Notes: a model not told the origin generated them from the letters alone. DNA of 64,000 nucleotides from Pararhizobium gei (GCF_029223885.1 NZ_CP119409.1:1328001-1392000), one strand, 5' to 3'. Shown: positions 1-10,785, numbered from the stretch's first letter. Numbers and translations: made by a program.

Positions 1-2363
1 CTCGCCTGCAGCGCAAGGCCGCTGGTGACCTGAAGAAGCTTCTGACCGATGCGCTGGTGGAAGCGGGGCTGACCTATGAGGGCGCGCGGGAATACTGGAC
101 GCCGCGCCGGCTGACGCTGGACATTCGCGGCCTGAACGCCCGGTCCGCCGATATACGCGAGGACCGCAAGGGACCGCGCACCGACGCCAACGAAAAGGCG
201 ATCGAAGGCTTTTTGCGCGGGGCGGGGCTGGCATCCATCGATCAGGCGCATGTCCACAGCGATCCGAAGAAGGGCGATTTCTACGTCGCCCATATCGTCA
301 AGCCCGGCCGCCCCGCCGAGGAGATCATCGCCGAGGTGATGCCCGGCATCATCCGGAATTTTCCATGGCCGAAACCCATGCGCTGGGGCGCTTCCTCGGC
401 AAAGCCCGGCGCGCTCTGGTGGGTGCGGCCGCTGCAGTCGATCATCTGCCTGTTCGGGCCTGAAAACGAGGAAACCCAGGTCATCCCGTTCGAAGTCGAC
501 GGTATCTTCGCTTCCAACGTCACCTACGGCCATCGCTTTCATGCTCCGGATGCGATCACCGTGCGCCGCTTTGCCGATTATGCCGACAAGTTGGAAAAGG
601 CCAAGGTCGTGCTCGATGCCGAGCGCCGCAAGGATATCATTCTCCACGACGCCCGCGACATCGCCTTTGCCAACGGACTGGAACTGGTCGAGGACGAGGC
701 GCTGCTGGAGGAAGTCTCGGGATTGGTCGAATGGCCGCAGGTGCTGATGGGCGCCTTCGAGGAGGCCTATCTCGAAATCCCCTCGGAAATCATCCGGCTG
801 ACCATCAAGACCAACCAGAAATGCTTCGTCACGCGCCCGATGGGTGAAGAAAACCTCTCCAACAAATTCATCCTCGTCGCCAATATCGAGGCGAAGGACG
901 GCGGTGCGGACATCATCCACGGCAACGGCAAGGTGGTGCGCGCCCGCCTCTCCGACGCACGGCATTTCTGGACCCGCGACCAGGGCAACCTGCCGGATCT
1001 CGAAACGCTGGAGGCATCGGCACAAAAATTCGATCTCGATCTGACAAAACCGCTCGACCAGCGCATGGCGAAGCTCGACGCGCTGAATGTGACGTTCCAT
1101 GCCAAGCTGGGCACGCAGGGCGAGCGCGTGCAGCGCATTCGCGCTCTGGCCGCCGAACTTGCCAAGGCGACCGGCGCGGACCCGAAACTGGTCGATCGTG
1201 CCGTTGTGCTCGCCAAAGCCGATCTGCGCACCGAGGCCGTCGGCGAATTTCCCGAGCTTCAGGGCCTGATGGGCCGCAAATATGCGCTGCTTCAGGGCGA
1301 AGACCCTTCCGTCGCCGCCGCCATCGAGGATCACTGGAAACCGCAGGGCCCGTCCGACCGCCTGCCGGCCGACGCTGTTGGTTTGACGGTGGCGCTGGCT
1401 GACAAGCTGGATACGCTGGTGGGCTTCTGGGCCATCGACGAGAAGCCGACGGGTTCGAAGGATCCCTATGCGCTGCGCCGTGCGGCGTTGGGCGTGGTGC
1501 GGATTTTGCTGGAACGAGGTATTAGGCTTCCTCTTTCCGAGGCGATTCAAAGTGCGGCAGTGGAAGTGGAAGATCATATCCGCAACATTGAACATGATAA
1601 GCATTTTGAAGCTGCCATACGGCTTGAAGGTGCTGGTATTGATGACATCACTGATCGCGTGATGGATGTAACATATCAGTCCCGTCTCGATATCCAGCCT
1701 ATTGTCACCGACCTCCTCTCCTTTTTCCATGACCGCCTCAAAGTTTACCTGCGTGACCTCGGCGCACGCCATGACCTGATCGACGCCGTTCTGGCTGCGT
1801 CCCCCTCATCCGGCCTTTCAGGCCACCTTCTCCCCGTGGGGGAGAAGAGGGAGCAAGGGGCGGCGGCAGAGACCTGGTCTCCCCAGCGGGGAGAAGGTGG
1901 CGCGTATGCGCCGGATGAGGGGGGCGAAGCCACGACCGCGAATGACGACCTCCTGATGGTCGCCCGCCGCGTCGAAGCCCTCACGGCCTTTATCACCTCC
2001 GAAGAAGGCCTCAACCTGCTCGCCGGCACCAAGCGCGCCACGCAGCTTTTGGCCGCCGAGGAAAAGAAGGGAACGCGGATCGCCGCAACCGTCGATTCGT
2101 CCCTCTTGACGCTTGAGGCCGAAAAGGCACTGCACGCGGCTGTCACCTTGGCCTCCGCAGAGGCCCGCTCCGCCATCGCAGGCGAAGACTTCCGCTCCGC
2201 CATGGAAGCCCTGTCCAGGCTGCGCGGCCCGGTCGATCGGTTCTTCGCCGATGTCCTCGTCAACGACGACGACCCGGCCATCCGCGCCAATCGCCTCGCT
2301 CTTCTTGCACAAATCCGCGCGGCCACGGGAACGGTTGCGGACTTCTCGAAGATTTCGGGCTGA
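1..2363 (+). CDS. glyS: Glycyl-tRNA synthetase beta subunit, 5' end outside window
   Basis: This is the beta subunit of the alpha2-beta2 glycyl-tRNA synthetase, which charges tRNA-Gly in the cytoplasm. The reading frame is open from base 3, before any start codon, and begins [12 protein letters not shown], so the true N-terminus and probably glyQ lie upstream. Typical GlyS blocks are visible, including [43 protein letters not shown] and [16 protein letters not shown]. Two things are odd. An in-frame repeat (about 1801-1924) adds about 40 residues rich in Pro, Gly and Glu before the C-terminal [16 protein letters not shown] block. A relatively AT-rich stretch (about 1510-1690) precedes the [10 protein letters not shown] block. 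The stop is followed after 10 bases by the DUF523 gene. Confidence 0.97.
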   Translation, partial: RLQRKAAGDLKKLLTDALVEAGLTYEGAREYWTPRRLTLDIRGLNARSADIREDRKGPRTDANEKAIEGFLRGAGLASIDQAHVHSDPKKGDFYVAHIVKPGRPAEEIIAEVMPGIIRNFPWPKPMRWGASSAKPGALWWVRPLQSIICLFGPENEETQVIPFEVDGIFASNVTYGHRFHAPDAITVRRFADYADKLEKAKVVLDAERRKDIILHDARDIAFANGLELVEDEALLEEVSGLVEWPQVLMGAFEEAYLEIPSEIIRLTIKTNQKCFVTRPMGEENLSNKFILVANIEAKDGGADIIHGNGKVVRARLSDARHFWTRDQGNLPDLETLEASAQKFDLDLTKPLDQRMAKLDALNVTFHAKLGTQGERVQRIRALAAELAKATGADPKLVDRAVVLAKADLRTEAVGEFPELQGLMGRKYALLQGEDPSVAAAIEDHWKPQGPSDRLPADAVGLTVALADKLDTLVGFWAIDEKPTGSKDPYALRRAALGVVRILLERGIRLPLSEAIQSAAVEVEDHIRNIEHDKHFEAAIRLEGAGIDDITDRVMDVTYQSRLDIQPIVTDLLSFFHDRLKVYLRDLGARHDLIDAVLAASPSSGLSGHLLPVGEKREQGAAAETWSPQRGEGGAYAPDEGGEATTANDDLLMVARRVEALTAFITSEEGLNLLAGTKRATQLLAAEEKKGTRIAATVDSSLLTLEAEKALHAAVTLASAEARSAIAGEDFRSAMEALSRLRGPVDRFFADVLVNDDDPAIRANRLALLAQIRAATGTVADFSKISG
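1801..1924. repeat. RIME-like palindromic mosaic repeat inside glyS
   Basis: The outer arms CCCCCTCATCCGG (1801-1813) and CCGGATGAGGGGG (1911-1923) are perfect inverted repeats. Inner arms CCACCTTCTCCCC (1823-1835) and GGGGAGAAGGTGG (1888-1900) also pair perfectly. Each half holds its own short hairpin, TTCTCCCC-GTG-GGGGAGAA (1829-1847) and TCTCCCC-AGC-GGGGAGA (1879-1895). The right half is nearly identical to sequence at 18302-18337. This matches the style of the Rhizobium-specific intergenic mosaic elements, but here it is translated in frame. Confidence 0.85.
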
Positions 2364-2373
2364 GGAGCGGCGG

Positions 2374-2856
2374 ATGGGGGCCAAAATCCTCGTCAGTGCC
2401 TGTCTCATGGGCCATGCCGTCCGGTATGACGGACAGGCCAAGCCGCTTCACCATCCGGTCCTTGATCGCTGGCAGGCGGAGGGGCGGGTGGTGGCGATCT
2501 GTCCGGAGCTGTCTGCCGGGATGCCGGTGCCGCGCCTGCCGGCAGAAATCGAACGCGGTTCCGGCAGGGCAGTGCTTCAGGGAGGCGCCCGGGTTGTGGA
2601 GAGCAACGGCCATGATGTGACGGATGCGTTTCGCCGCGCAGCGGAAAATGCGCTCGCCCTGGCGCTCGAAACCGGTTGTCGCTATGCGTTGCTGATCGAC
2701 GGCAGCCCGTCCTGCGGGTCCGGCTTCATCTATGACGGAAGCTTTTCCGGCCGGCGCCGGGACGGCGAGGGCGTCACAACCGCCTTGCTCAGGGCAAACG
2801 GCATCAGCGTCTTCTGTGGTTCCGAGATCGAAGCACTTGCCGCTGTTGCCGGTTGA
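2374..2856 (+). CDS. DUF523 family protein
   Basis: A 160-residue cytoplasmic protein of the DUF523 family, whose biochemical role is not established. The family signature is visible: an N-terminal ILVSACLMGHAVRYDG block with a conserved cysteine, ICPELSAGMPVPR, and a second cysteine in DGSPSCGSGFIYDG. I chose the ATG at 2374 because it follows a GGAG-type ribosome binding site 10 bases after the glyS stop. The same frame is open further upstream, but only as a shadow of glyS. It is probably co-transcribed with glyS. Confidence 0.88.
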   Translation: MGAKILVSACLMGHAVRYDGQAKPLHHPVLDRWQAEGRVVAICPELSAGMPVPRLPAEIERGSGRAVLQGGARVVESNGHDVTDAFRRAAENALALALETGCRYALLIDGSPSCGSGFIYDGSFSGRRRDGEGVTTALLRANGISVFCGSEIEALAAVAG

Positions 2857-2877
2857 TCAGCCCCGGAGACAGCCCAC

Positions 2878-2917
2878 AAAAAATTACGCCCCTGCTTCTC
2901 TTCAGGGGCGTAATTCT
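2878..2917 (-). terminator. Intrinsic terminator between convergent genes
   Basis: A perfect 12-bp stem, ATTACGCCCCTG (2884-2895) with CAGGGGCGTAAT (2904-2915), closes an 8-base loop. On the minus strand it is followed by seven T residues, so it should stop transcription of the leftward gene that ends at 2989. It may also serve the glyS-DUF523 operon from the other side. Confidence 0.85.
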
Positions 2918-2988
2918 CGCCTTGGAAGGCGAATGCCTGATCAGCCTTTTTGAGGTGGCTGGCGAGGCAGGGACTGGGAACGACAGAC

Positions 2989-3510
2989 TTATTTTAACCG
3001 AAGTTCGAAGGATTGAAGATCAACTTCTTGTGAATGACTGTCTTTCGGCGTGATCCCGGCCATACCGGCCACAGAAGGGCCGTTAAGCGAACCGGTCGTC
3101 GCCACATCGTCGATGACGGGAAGCGTCGTCGTTGCCTCGGCCTCCAACGGCGTGGTTGTCGCCGCACCGGCCGCCAGAGTGTTCGGGGCGGCTTTCGATC
3201 TGGCTGCTTCCACGGCTTCCGGCGAGGCTTTGCTGATGAAGACCACCGGCGAGCCGCCAAGCCAGGCCTCGGTGCGCACCAGCTTCATTTCACCGTTGAT
3301 TTCCTTGAATTCCACGCGATCCGTCCCGGCAGGCACCTCTGGAACGACATAGCCGGTCTTCTTGCGAACAACCGGCGGCGGGCAATGGCTGCAGGACAGT
3401 TGCTCGATGCTGCCGTTTCCGAGTGTGCCGGATGCGACGATCTCAATGGACGACGCGGCTGCGGGCGCGGCGGCAGCCAGACTTGCGAGTGTCAAAAGCA
3501 GGATCCGCAT
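2989..3510 (-). CDS. Small secreted hypothetical protein
   Basis: About 173 residues, family not recognised. The N-terminus MRILLLTLASLAAAAPAAAS is a clear Sec signal peptide ending in an AxA-type site, so the protein is probably periplasmic. The mature part has a CSHCPPP motif, which could bind metal or form a disulfide, then a block around VPAGTDRVEFKEI, and a low-complexity Ala/Thr-rich segment near residues 120-150. Two in-frame ATGs exist at 3516 and 3510. The ribosome binding site GAGGAG is correctly spaced only for the one at 3510. It is convergent with the DUF523 gene and separated from it by a strong terminator. Confidence 0.75.
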   Translation of the reverse strand: MRILLLTLASLAAAAPAAASSIEIVASGTLGNGSIEQLSCSHCPPPVVRKKTGYVVPEVPAGTDRVEFKEINGEMKLVRTEAWLGGSPVVFISKASPEAVEAARSKAAPNTLAAGAATTTPLEAEATTTLPVIDDVATTGSLNGPSVAGMAGITPKDSHSQEVDLQSFELRLK

Positions 3511-3615
3511 CGGCATTCTCCTCGATTGTGGAATGCGAGGAAAATAGCCGGTCTGCGTTACGGTCCCGTCAGGAGAATTGGTAAAAATTGAATGAAAGCG
3601 CAGGCTTTAGGAAGG

Positions 3616-4887
<1,272 letters not shown>

Positions 4888-4979
4888 TGCCAACTCCCGC
4901 AACCGCATGTCGTGGTGCGGTTAGGACGCAGGCAGGCCAAGGTCAAGGCAAAACTGGAAAATACCCTGATTTGCAGTGC

Positions 4980-7367
4980 CTACAGGAGCCGGGACGAGCC
5001 CGCACGCCGGCGTCCGTCCTGTTCGAAGCCATCCATGTCGCCAGCCATCTCGGCGGTGCGTTTCAGAGCCCATATGGACAGGTCATGCAAACCCAGCGGC
5101 TTGCTGATCAGATAGCCCTGGAACTGGTCGCAGCCTGCCGCTTCGAGCATGGTAAGCTTCTCCTCGGTATCGACGCCCTCGCCGATAACGCCCATGTTTT
5201 GGGCGTGACAGAGCGCGATCATTGCCTTGAGAGCGGGCAGGGATTTCGTATGGGCGAGATTATCCACCAGCGCCCTGTCGAGCTTGATCGTGTCGGCAGT
5301 ATATTCGATGATCTGACGGACAGACGTGTACCCGGCGCCGAAATCGTCGATCGAGATACGAAATCCCTTGGCACGCAGGCTTTCTATGTTGTGATGCAGC
5401 TGATCGCCGAGCTTTACGGCGTAGGTTTCTGTCAGCTCGATCTCGACGGTATCCGGGTCCAGGCAATAACGCTCGGCGCAGGCCACGAAATAATCACTGA
5501 TCGATTTCGAATAGAGTTCAGCAGAGGAGATATTGATGGCGAGGATGGTACCAGGCCCGAACAGGGCCTTCAGGCGCTGATGCTGGGACATTGCGCGGTT
5601 GATGACCCACCAGTCGATCTTCGTGAACAGACCCGAACTCTCGGCAATCGGCACGAACTCGTCCGGCGTGACATTGCCAAGCACGGGTGAAACCCAGCGC
5701 AACAGCGCTTCACAGCCGGTGACGGTGCCGCGTCGATCGACGATCGGCATGTAAACGAGATGAAACTGTTCGTCGGGCTCAACCAGGCGCAATTCGTCCT
5801 GGATCTGCCTGACGCGGTCGCGCTTGTCCTGAAGAGCGCGCGAAAACCGTGCCGAGCGGTTCTTGCCGTTCGTCTTGGCCTGGTACATGGCCGCGTCGGC
5901 GTTGGAAATCAGTTCGGCAAGGTTTGTGGCGTCCAACGGACACAGGGCGACGCCGATGCTGACGGTGACCGGATAGGACTTGCCGCGCACCTCGAAGCCA
6001 CTGGAAAACAGAGCGAGGATCGCGGCGCTGACTTCCCGCACCGTGCCATCGCCCGGCGTCGATTGCACGAGGACGGCAAATTCGTCGCCCGAGAGGCGCG
6101 CCAGAACGGCCGGCGGCAGCTGCCGGCTGGCGGTAATGCCCGCTATCGTCGCCTGAAGTCTCGTGGCCAGCACCTTCAGCAATTCGTCGCCGACATAATG
6201 GCCGTATTTGTCGTTGACGAATTTGAAGTTGTCGATGTCCAGGAACAGCAGGCTGCAATGGCCGCCCTCTGCCGTGATGGTATCGACGACGCCGGCAGCC
6301 AGCGCGTTGAAGTGGCCGCGATTGCTGATGCCGGTCAGCGTATCCGTCCAGGACGTATGCTGTACAAGCCGCAAGGCCTGCTGCGACTGATCATGCAATT
6401 GCTTGATGTTGCCCGTCAGGCGGCCGATCTCTCCTTCCGAGTCCGTTTGCGCGATGTCGGCGTTCTTGCCGTTCATAACCGCCGTGACCTGCAGGTCGAG
6501 CGCGGCAATGGGGTTGGTGATGAATCGGCTGATCAGAGCTATGATCAGGCCGATCGACGCAAAGCTCATGGCCAGCGCCCCCAGACACAGAAGAAGCTTC
6601 AGACGGATTGCCTTTTCCGATCTGTGCGACGCCGGCACCTCGAGATTGGCAAAGAGCGACGGCGCCAGCCGAACGGACGCGCCGAGATCGTCGGGGAGAA
6701 ATTGTCGTGTCGTGTTGCTGAGCGTAATCGCCGTGCCGTATTCGCCGCTTAACTTCTCTTGCAGTCTGAGAAATTGCTTGGGCTCGACTGCCACCTGGAT
6801 AAGGAGGGCGTTTTTCTTGGCGCTTGGCAAGGGGCGGCTGAAGGTGACGGGATCGATGAATTCGGAATAGACGATGACCGGCCGCGTCTGCCGATCGTAG
6901 AGATAGGTCCAGTCGCGCACCTGGCTTCCAGCGGACAAGCGGCGCGCCAGCGCAAGTTGCGCCTCCCCGATCTCGGCAAAGGGATCCTCGCTGTTTTCAA
7001 AATAATATCCTGTTGTCGCGTCAGGTTTCAGGATGGCAAAGGATGTGAACTTTTTTGGATCCTCGGACAGCGAACCGATATTTTGCTGCAGCCGCAGGGA
7101 CAGCGCGTTGCTCCGGTAGGCCTCGTTGGCTTCGGAGACAAACAGTCGAACCGCATTGCCTTCCAGAAGAGTGTAGAGGAACGCGCGGCTCTGGGTGAGT
7201 TCGTTGCGGAACAGGGCGGCGAGATGGTCGAACTGCTGCGACAGCCGGGCCTGTTCCAGCGCCAGAGCCGACTGTCTCTGCGCGATGTAGACGGAGAGGG
7301 CGGCGAGCATATAGCCAGCCAGCACGACGGGGAAGATCAGGAAAAAAGCGCGTCTGCCAAGTGTCAC
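4980..7367 (-). CDS. Membrane GGDEF-EAL c-di-GMP protein, MbaA-like
   Basis: A 795-residue inner-membrane signalling protein. The first membrane segment is near residues 9-29 and the second near 257-280. They enclose a periplasmic sensor of about 225 residues with no recognised family. A HAMP-like linker follows, then GGDEF and EAL domains. The cyclase signature reads SGDEF (about residue 425) instead of GGDEF; such variants can still be active. The EAL domain looks intact, with EALLRW (about 552), NISSAEL, ELTETY, DDFGAGYTS, IKLD and GEGVDTEE, so phosphodiesterase activity is likely. The start is a GTG that overlaps the stop of the upstream PotD-like gene as GTGA, which implies translational coupling. 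The pairing resembles NspS-MbaA of Vibrio cholerae. Confidence 0.92.
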   Translation of the reverse strand: MTLGRRAFFLIFPVVLAGYMLAALSVYIAQRQSALALEQARLSQQFDHLAALFRNELTQSRAFLYTLLEGNAVRLFVSEANEAYRSNALSLRLQQNIGSLSEDPKKFTSFAILKPDATTGYYFENSEDPFAEIGEAQLALARRLSAGSQVRDWTYLYDRQTRPVIVYSEFIDPVTFSRPLPSAKKNALLIQVAVEPKQFLRLQEKLSGEYGTAITLSNTTRQFLPDDLGASVRLAPSLFANLEVPASHRSEKAIRLKLLLCLGALAMSFASIGLIIALISRFITNPIAALDLQVTAVMNGKNADIAQTDSEGEIGRLTGNIKQLHDQSQQALRLVQHTSWTDTLTGISNRGHFNALAAGVVDTITAEGGHCSLLFLDIDNFKFVNDKYGHYVGDELLKVLATRLQATIAGITASRQLPPAVLARLSGDEFAVLVQSTPGDGTVREVSAAILALFSSGFEVRGKSYPVTVSIGVALCPLDATNLAELISNADAAMYQAKTNGKNRSARFSRALQDKRDRVRQIQDELRLVEPDEQFHLVYMPIVDRRGTVTGCEALLRWVSPVLGNVTPDEFVPIAESSGLFTKIDWWVINRAMSQHQRLKALFGPGTILAINISSAELYSKSISDYFVACAERYCLDPDTVEIELTETYAVKLGDQLHHNIESLRAKGFRISIDDFGAGYTSVRQIIEYTADTIKLDRALVDNLAHTKSLPALKAMIALCHAQNMGVIGEGVDTEEKLTMLEAAGCDQFQGYLISKPLGLHDLSIWALKRTAEMAGDMDGFEQDGRRRAGSSRLL

Positions 7368-8407
7368 TGGAAATTTGCCATGGAGCTGATGATGCGTCGC
7401 CGCACCTGGATGGACTGGACCGACAGTTCCTTTTGATATTGGCTCTTGGCGAGGATTTCAGCAGCCGGATAGATCTCGCGGTCCTCGCGCATTGCTGTGG
7501 GGATGAGCTTGCGCGCGGCCTCGCTGGACACGGGCATGCTCAGCGCGATAGCGTTCGAAGCGGCATTTTCCGGTGAGCCGATAAAATCCAGAAGGTTCAA
7601 GGCGATGTCCTTGCGTGGCGAGGCTGCCGTGACAGCCAGGCAGTCGAGCCATGACAAGGTGCCCTCTCTCGGCACGGAATAGCGCCAGACGCCGGGTGTG
7701 CCGGCCTTTTCGTTCAGGACATGCTGATCGCCGCTATAGCCGATCGCCATGTGGATTTCCTTGCCGAATTCAGCGTTCTGGATCGAGGTAATGACATAAT
7801 CATAGGTGAGCACGAAGGGCGCCTGACTGCGCATCATCTCGAACGCCGCCTTCAGCGTTGCGTGATCATTGGAATTGATCGATTTGCCGAGAAGGATCAG
7901 CGGCGCAACAAAAGCCTCGTTGTGATCGTCATACATCGCGATGTGTTTTTTCAGCGAGTCCGCCGGCGACATCAGCGCGGTCCATGAGGTGGGTGCGGGG
8001 CTGACCACATCCGATCGATAGAGAATGCCCATCGTTCCCCAGAGATAGGGTATGCCGTAACCGGCGCAGCGGGAAGCCCACTCCTGCCTGTAATCCTTCA
8101 GCGAGGGGGTGCGCGCCATGGTGAGCGGTTCGAGGATGCCGCGCTTGCCGAAGAGCCCCGCGCCGTTTTCACCGACCACGACAAGATCGATGTTGCTGTT
8201 CGGATCGGAGAGAACCTCGTCGCGCGCATCGCCGCTGTCGTAGAAGATCTGATTGACGGTCACTCCGGTACTCGCCGACCAGCGATCGAGGATCGTCTGG
8301 TCGATATAGGATTCCCAGATCAGGAGATTTAGCGTTTCCGCTCGCGCCTGCGCGGCGTCGGCAAGAATGCCGAGCGCCAGAAAAGCGGAAAGGAGCATTT
8401 CGCGCAT
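7364..8407 (-). CDS. PotD/PotF-like periplasmic binding protein, NspS-like
   Basis: About 347 residues, with a Sec signal peptide (MREMLLSAFLALGILADAAQ) and an extracellular solute-binding domain of the spermidine/putrescine type. Family features visible are LNLLIWESYIDQTILDRW at the mature N-terminus, YDSGDARDEVL, VPYLWGT-like IPYLWGTMGILYR, and PREGTLSWLDCLAV near the C-terminus. No permease or ATPase genes are adjacent. Instead the stop overlaps the start of a membrane GGDEF-EAL gene. This suggests it is a ligand-sensing partner rather than a transport component. The ATG at 8407 has a plausible GGGG ribosome binding site and yields the signal peptide directly. Confidence 0.88.
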   Translation of the reverse strand: MREMLLSAFLALGILADAAQARAETLNLLIWESYIDQTILDRWSASTGVTVNQIFYDSGDARDEVLSDPNSNIDLVVVGENGAGLFGKRGILEPLTMARTPSLKDYRQEWASRCAGYGIPYLWGTMGILYRSDVVSPAPTSWTALMSPADSLKKHIAMYDDHNEAFVAPLILLGKSINSNDHATLKAAFEMMRSQAPFVLTYDYVITSIQNAEFGKEIHMAIGYSGDQHVLNEKAGTPGVWRYSVPREGTLSWLDCLAVTAASPRKDIALNLLDFIGSPENAASNAIALSMPVSSEAARKLIPTAMREDREIYPAAEILAKSQYQKELSVQSIQVRRRIISSMANFQ

Positions 8408-8497
8408 AGAATTTCCCCGATGGTCACGAGGAACCTTAGCGGGCAATACTTGATGATTGCTTACGCGAGGCAGTCGGGGGCGGGAGTGTGCCGGCGC

Positions 8498-9700
8498 TTA
8501 TTCCCTGTGGCTCGGAAGCCGCGGCAGGAAAACTGTAAGCAGGCCGAGCAGCGGCATATAGGAGCAGATCGTGTAGACGAAGGCTATTCCCCGATGATCC
8601 GCGACGACCCCGAGAACCGCGGCCCCAATGCCGCCGAATCCGAAGGCAAAACCGAAGAACATGCCGGCTATGAGGCCGACCCGCCCGGGAACCAGTTCCT
8701 GCGCGAAGACCACGATCGCCGAAAAGGCGGAGGAAAAGATAAAGCCGATGATCACGACCAGCGTCGCCGTCCAGAATAGGTTCGCATAGGGCAGGAGAAG
8801 GGCAAAGGGAATAACGCCGAGGATGGAGAACCAGATGACGAAACGCGCGCCGTAGCGATCCCCGATGGGGCCGCCTAAAATCACGCCGGCCGCGGATGCC
8901 CCGAGAAACAGGAACAGCAGCAATTGCGCGTCCTGAACCCCGACACCGAACTTCTCGATGGTGAAGAAGGTGAAATAGCTGGAAAGACTGGCGAGATAGG
9001 CATTTTTCGTGGCCGTCAGGATGACGAGCACGATCAGCGTCCAGACGACCTGATTGCGCGGTAGCGGCAAGGTGCGGCTGACAGGCTTGCGGCCGGCCGT
9101 GCTGCGGCGGTGACGCATGTACCAGACGCTGACCCACGACAGAACCATGAAACCGGTCAGCGCGATGATCGAAAACCAGCTCAGACTGGCCTGACCCTGC
9201 GGAATGACGATGAAGGCAGCCAGCAGCGGCCCGATCGCCGTTCCGGTATTGCCGCCGACCTGAAACAGCGACTGCGCCAAACCGTGCCGCCCTCCGGATG
9301 CCAGCCGGGCGACGCGGGAGGCCTCCGGGTGGAAGATGGCGGAACCGATGCCGATAAGGCACGCGCCGATGATGAGCATATAGAAATGGCCGGCATGGGC
9401 GAGGGTGATCAGACCGGCGCAGGTCGAAAGCATGGCCGCCGGCAGGGAGAACGGCATGGGCCACCGGTCGGTGACCACGCCCACGGCCGGTTGCAACAAC
9501 GAGGCCGTCACTTGGAAGGCGAACGTCAAAAGTCCGATCTGCACGAAGTCGAGCGTGTAGTTTTCCTTCAGGAGCGGATAGAGCGAGGTGAGCAGCGACT
9601 GCATGATGTCGTTCAGCATATGGCAGAAGCTTACGGCCACGATGGCCGAGAATGCGGTTTTATCAGCGCTGACGCCTGAACTCGGTGATATCGTTGCCAT
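8498..9700 (-). CDS. MFS exporter, fosmidomycin resistance (Fsr) type
   Basis: A 400-residue major facilitator with about 12 hydrophobic segments. The sequence around FCHMLNDIMQSLLTSLYPLLK at the start of helix 1, and GIGSAIFHPEASRVARLASGGRHGLAQSLFQVGGN between helices 4 and 5 (read in shorter pieces), are hallmarks of the fosmidomycin-resistance group. The substrate here is unknown. I chose the ATG at 9700, with an AGGAAA ribosome binding site; the open frame continues far upstream without function. It is divergent from an AraC regulator gene, which probably controls it. Confidence 0.9.
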   Translation of the reverse strand: MATISPSSGVSADKTAFSAIVAVSFCHMLNDIMQSLLTSLYPLLKENYTLDFVQIGLLTFAFQVTASLLQPAVGVVTDRWPMPFSLPAAMLSTCAGLITLAHAGHFYMLIIGACLIGIGSAIFHPEASRVARLASGGRHGLAQSLFQVGGNTGTAIGPLLAAFIVIPQGQASLSWFSIIALTGFMVLSWVSVWYMRHRRSTAGRKPVSRTLPLPRNQVVWTLIVLVILTATKNAYLASLSSYFTFFTIEKFGVGVQDAQLLLFLFLGASAAGVILGGPIGDRYGARFVIWFSILGVIPFALLLPYANLFWTATLVVIIGFIFSSAFSAIVVFAQELVPGRVGLIAGMFFGFAFGFGGIGAAVLGVVADHRGIAFVYTICSYMPLLGLLTVFLPRLPSHRE

Positions 9701-9808
9701 GCTCGTTTCCTGCCTGCCGGACTTGCGCCGCTTGCGCCATATGTCTCTACATTGCTTGAGTCTGGCCTGCTTTTGTGCTGTGGTCTCATTCTTTCGAGAG
9801 TGGGCCAA
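9701..9808. promoter_or_regulatory. Divergent promoter region, MFS exporter and AraC gene
   Basis: A 108-base region separates the two divergent starts. It contains a tandem repeat of CTTGCGCC (9722-9729 and 9731-9738), a possible operator for the AraC-type protein. No -35/-10 pair is clear enough to mark. Confidence 0.35.
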
Positions 9809-10624
9809 ATGCGAGTAATTGACCTCACACAGAGGGACAGCCAGCAGAACGACCAGCATTTTGAAAGTCTTTCCTGGATTGAAACTGCGGAAGAACCGGT
9901 CCTGGCGCTCGGCGGCCTCTATCCGGCCGGTTTTCGCGGTCATCTCCACAGTCACAGCAAGACCCAACTCTGGTGTGCCCGCAGCGGCGTTGTGCTGGTC
10001 AGCACTGCAGGCGGGCGCTGGATGATTCCGCCCGGACACGGACTGCTCATTCCCGCGGGTCTCGAACATTACAGCGAGATGATCAGTGAGGTGCGTATGC
10101 ACTCCATCTATGTCGATCCGTTGATCATCGGGTCGCATGCGCCGCGCGTGCTCGAGGTCACCACGCTCGCCGCCAGCCTGATCGAGGAACTGGTGCAGTC
10201 GGACGAAGACCTGCCGGCCCCGCGGCGCAAACGGTTGATCATGGACCTGCTGCTCGACGAAATCGAGCGGCTGCCGGAACGGCCGCTCGGCCTGCCGTTT
10301 CCGGGCGAGGCGCGGCTTGCGCGCCTCTGCCGCCATTTCCTGAAATCGCCCGACGCCAATGCCGGGATCGACGATTGGGCGCGCGCGCTCGGCATGAGCC
10401 GCCGCTCCTTCACCCGGCTGTTTCGCCAGGAAACCGGCGTCAGCTTCGTTACCTGGCGCCAGCAGGCCTGTATTTTCGCATCCCTGCCGCGGCTTGCCGC
10501 CGGCGAACTTGTCACGAATGTCGCGCTCGATGCCGGTTATGAAAACATTCCGGCCTTCACGACCATGTTCCGCCGCATGCTCGGCAGCACCCCCAGCACC
10601 TACCTGAAAACCCGCACCGTCTGA
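9809..10624 (+). CDS. AraC family transcriptional regulator
   Basis: A 271-residue regulator with an N-terminal cupin-like sensing domain (GGLYPAGFRGHLHSHSKTQ, PPGHGLLIPAGLEHYSEM) and a C-terminal AraC DNA-binding domain of two helix-turn-helices. The first reads DWARALGMSRRSFTRLFRQE and the second ends in AGYENIPAFTTMFRRMLG, followed by the typical PSTYLK. The ATG at 9809 was preferred over one 57 bases upstream because it lies after a GAGAG sequence and gives the usual N-terminus. It is divergent from the MFS exporter, so it likely senses a compound that the exporter removes. Confidence 0.9.
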   Translation: MRVIDLTQRDSQQNDQHFESLSWIETAEEPVLALGGLYPAGFRGHLHSHSKTQLWCARSGVVLVSTAGGRWMIPPGHGLLIPAGLEHYSEMISEVRMHSIYVDPLIIGSHAPRVLEVTTLAASLIEELVQSDEDLPAPRRKRLIMDLLLDEIERLPERPLGLPFPGEARLARLCRHFLKSPDANAGIDDWARALGMSRRSFTRLFRQETGVSFVTWRQQACIFASLPRLAAGELVTNVALDAGYENIPAFTTMFRRMLGSTPSTYLKTRTV

Positions 10625-10785
10625 GTGAGATTGGCCGGCATCAATGGTTTGGCAAAGAAAGCGTCAAGCGGGCTGGTTAACGATCTGGTAGTGACACACC
10701 TCCTATAACTGCGTTTAGCGCGCTTTCGATGTTCGCTCCGGCTCGGTTCGGCTGCCGGAGCATGCCCGCCCATTCGGAGTACCCC

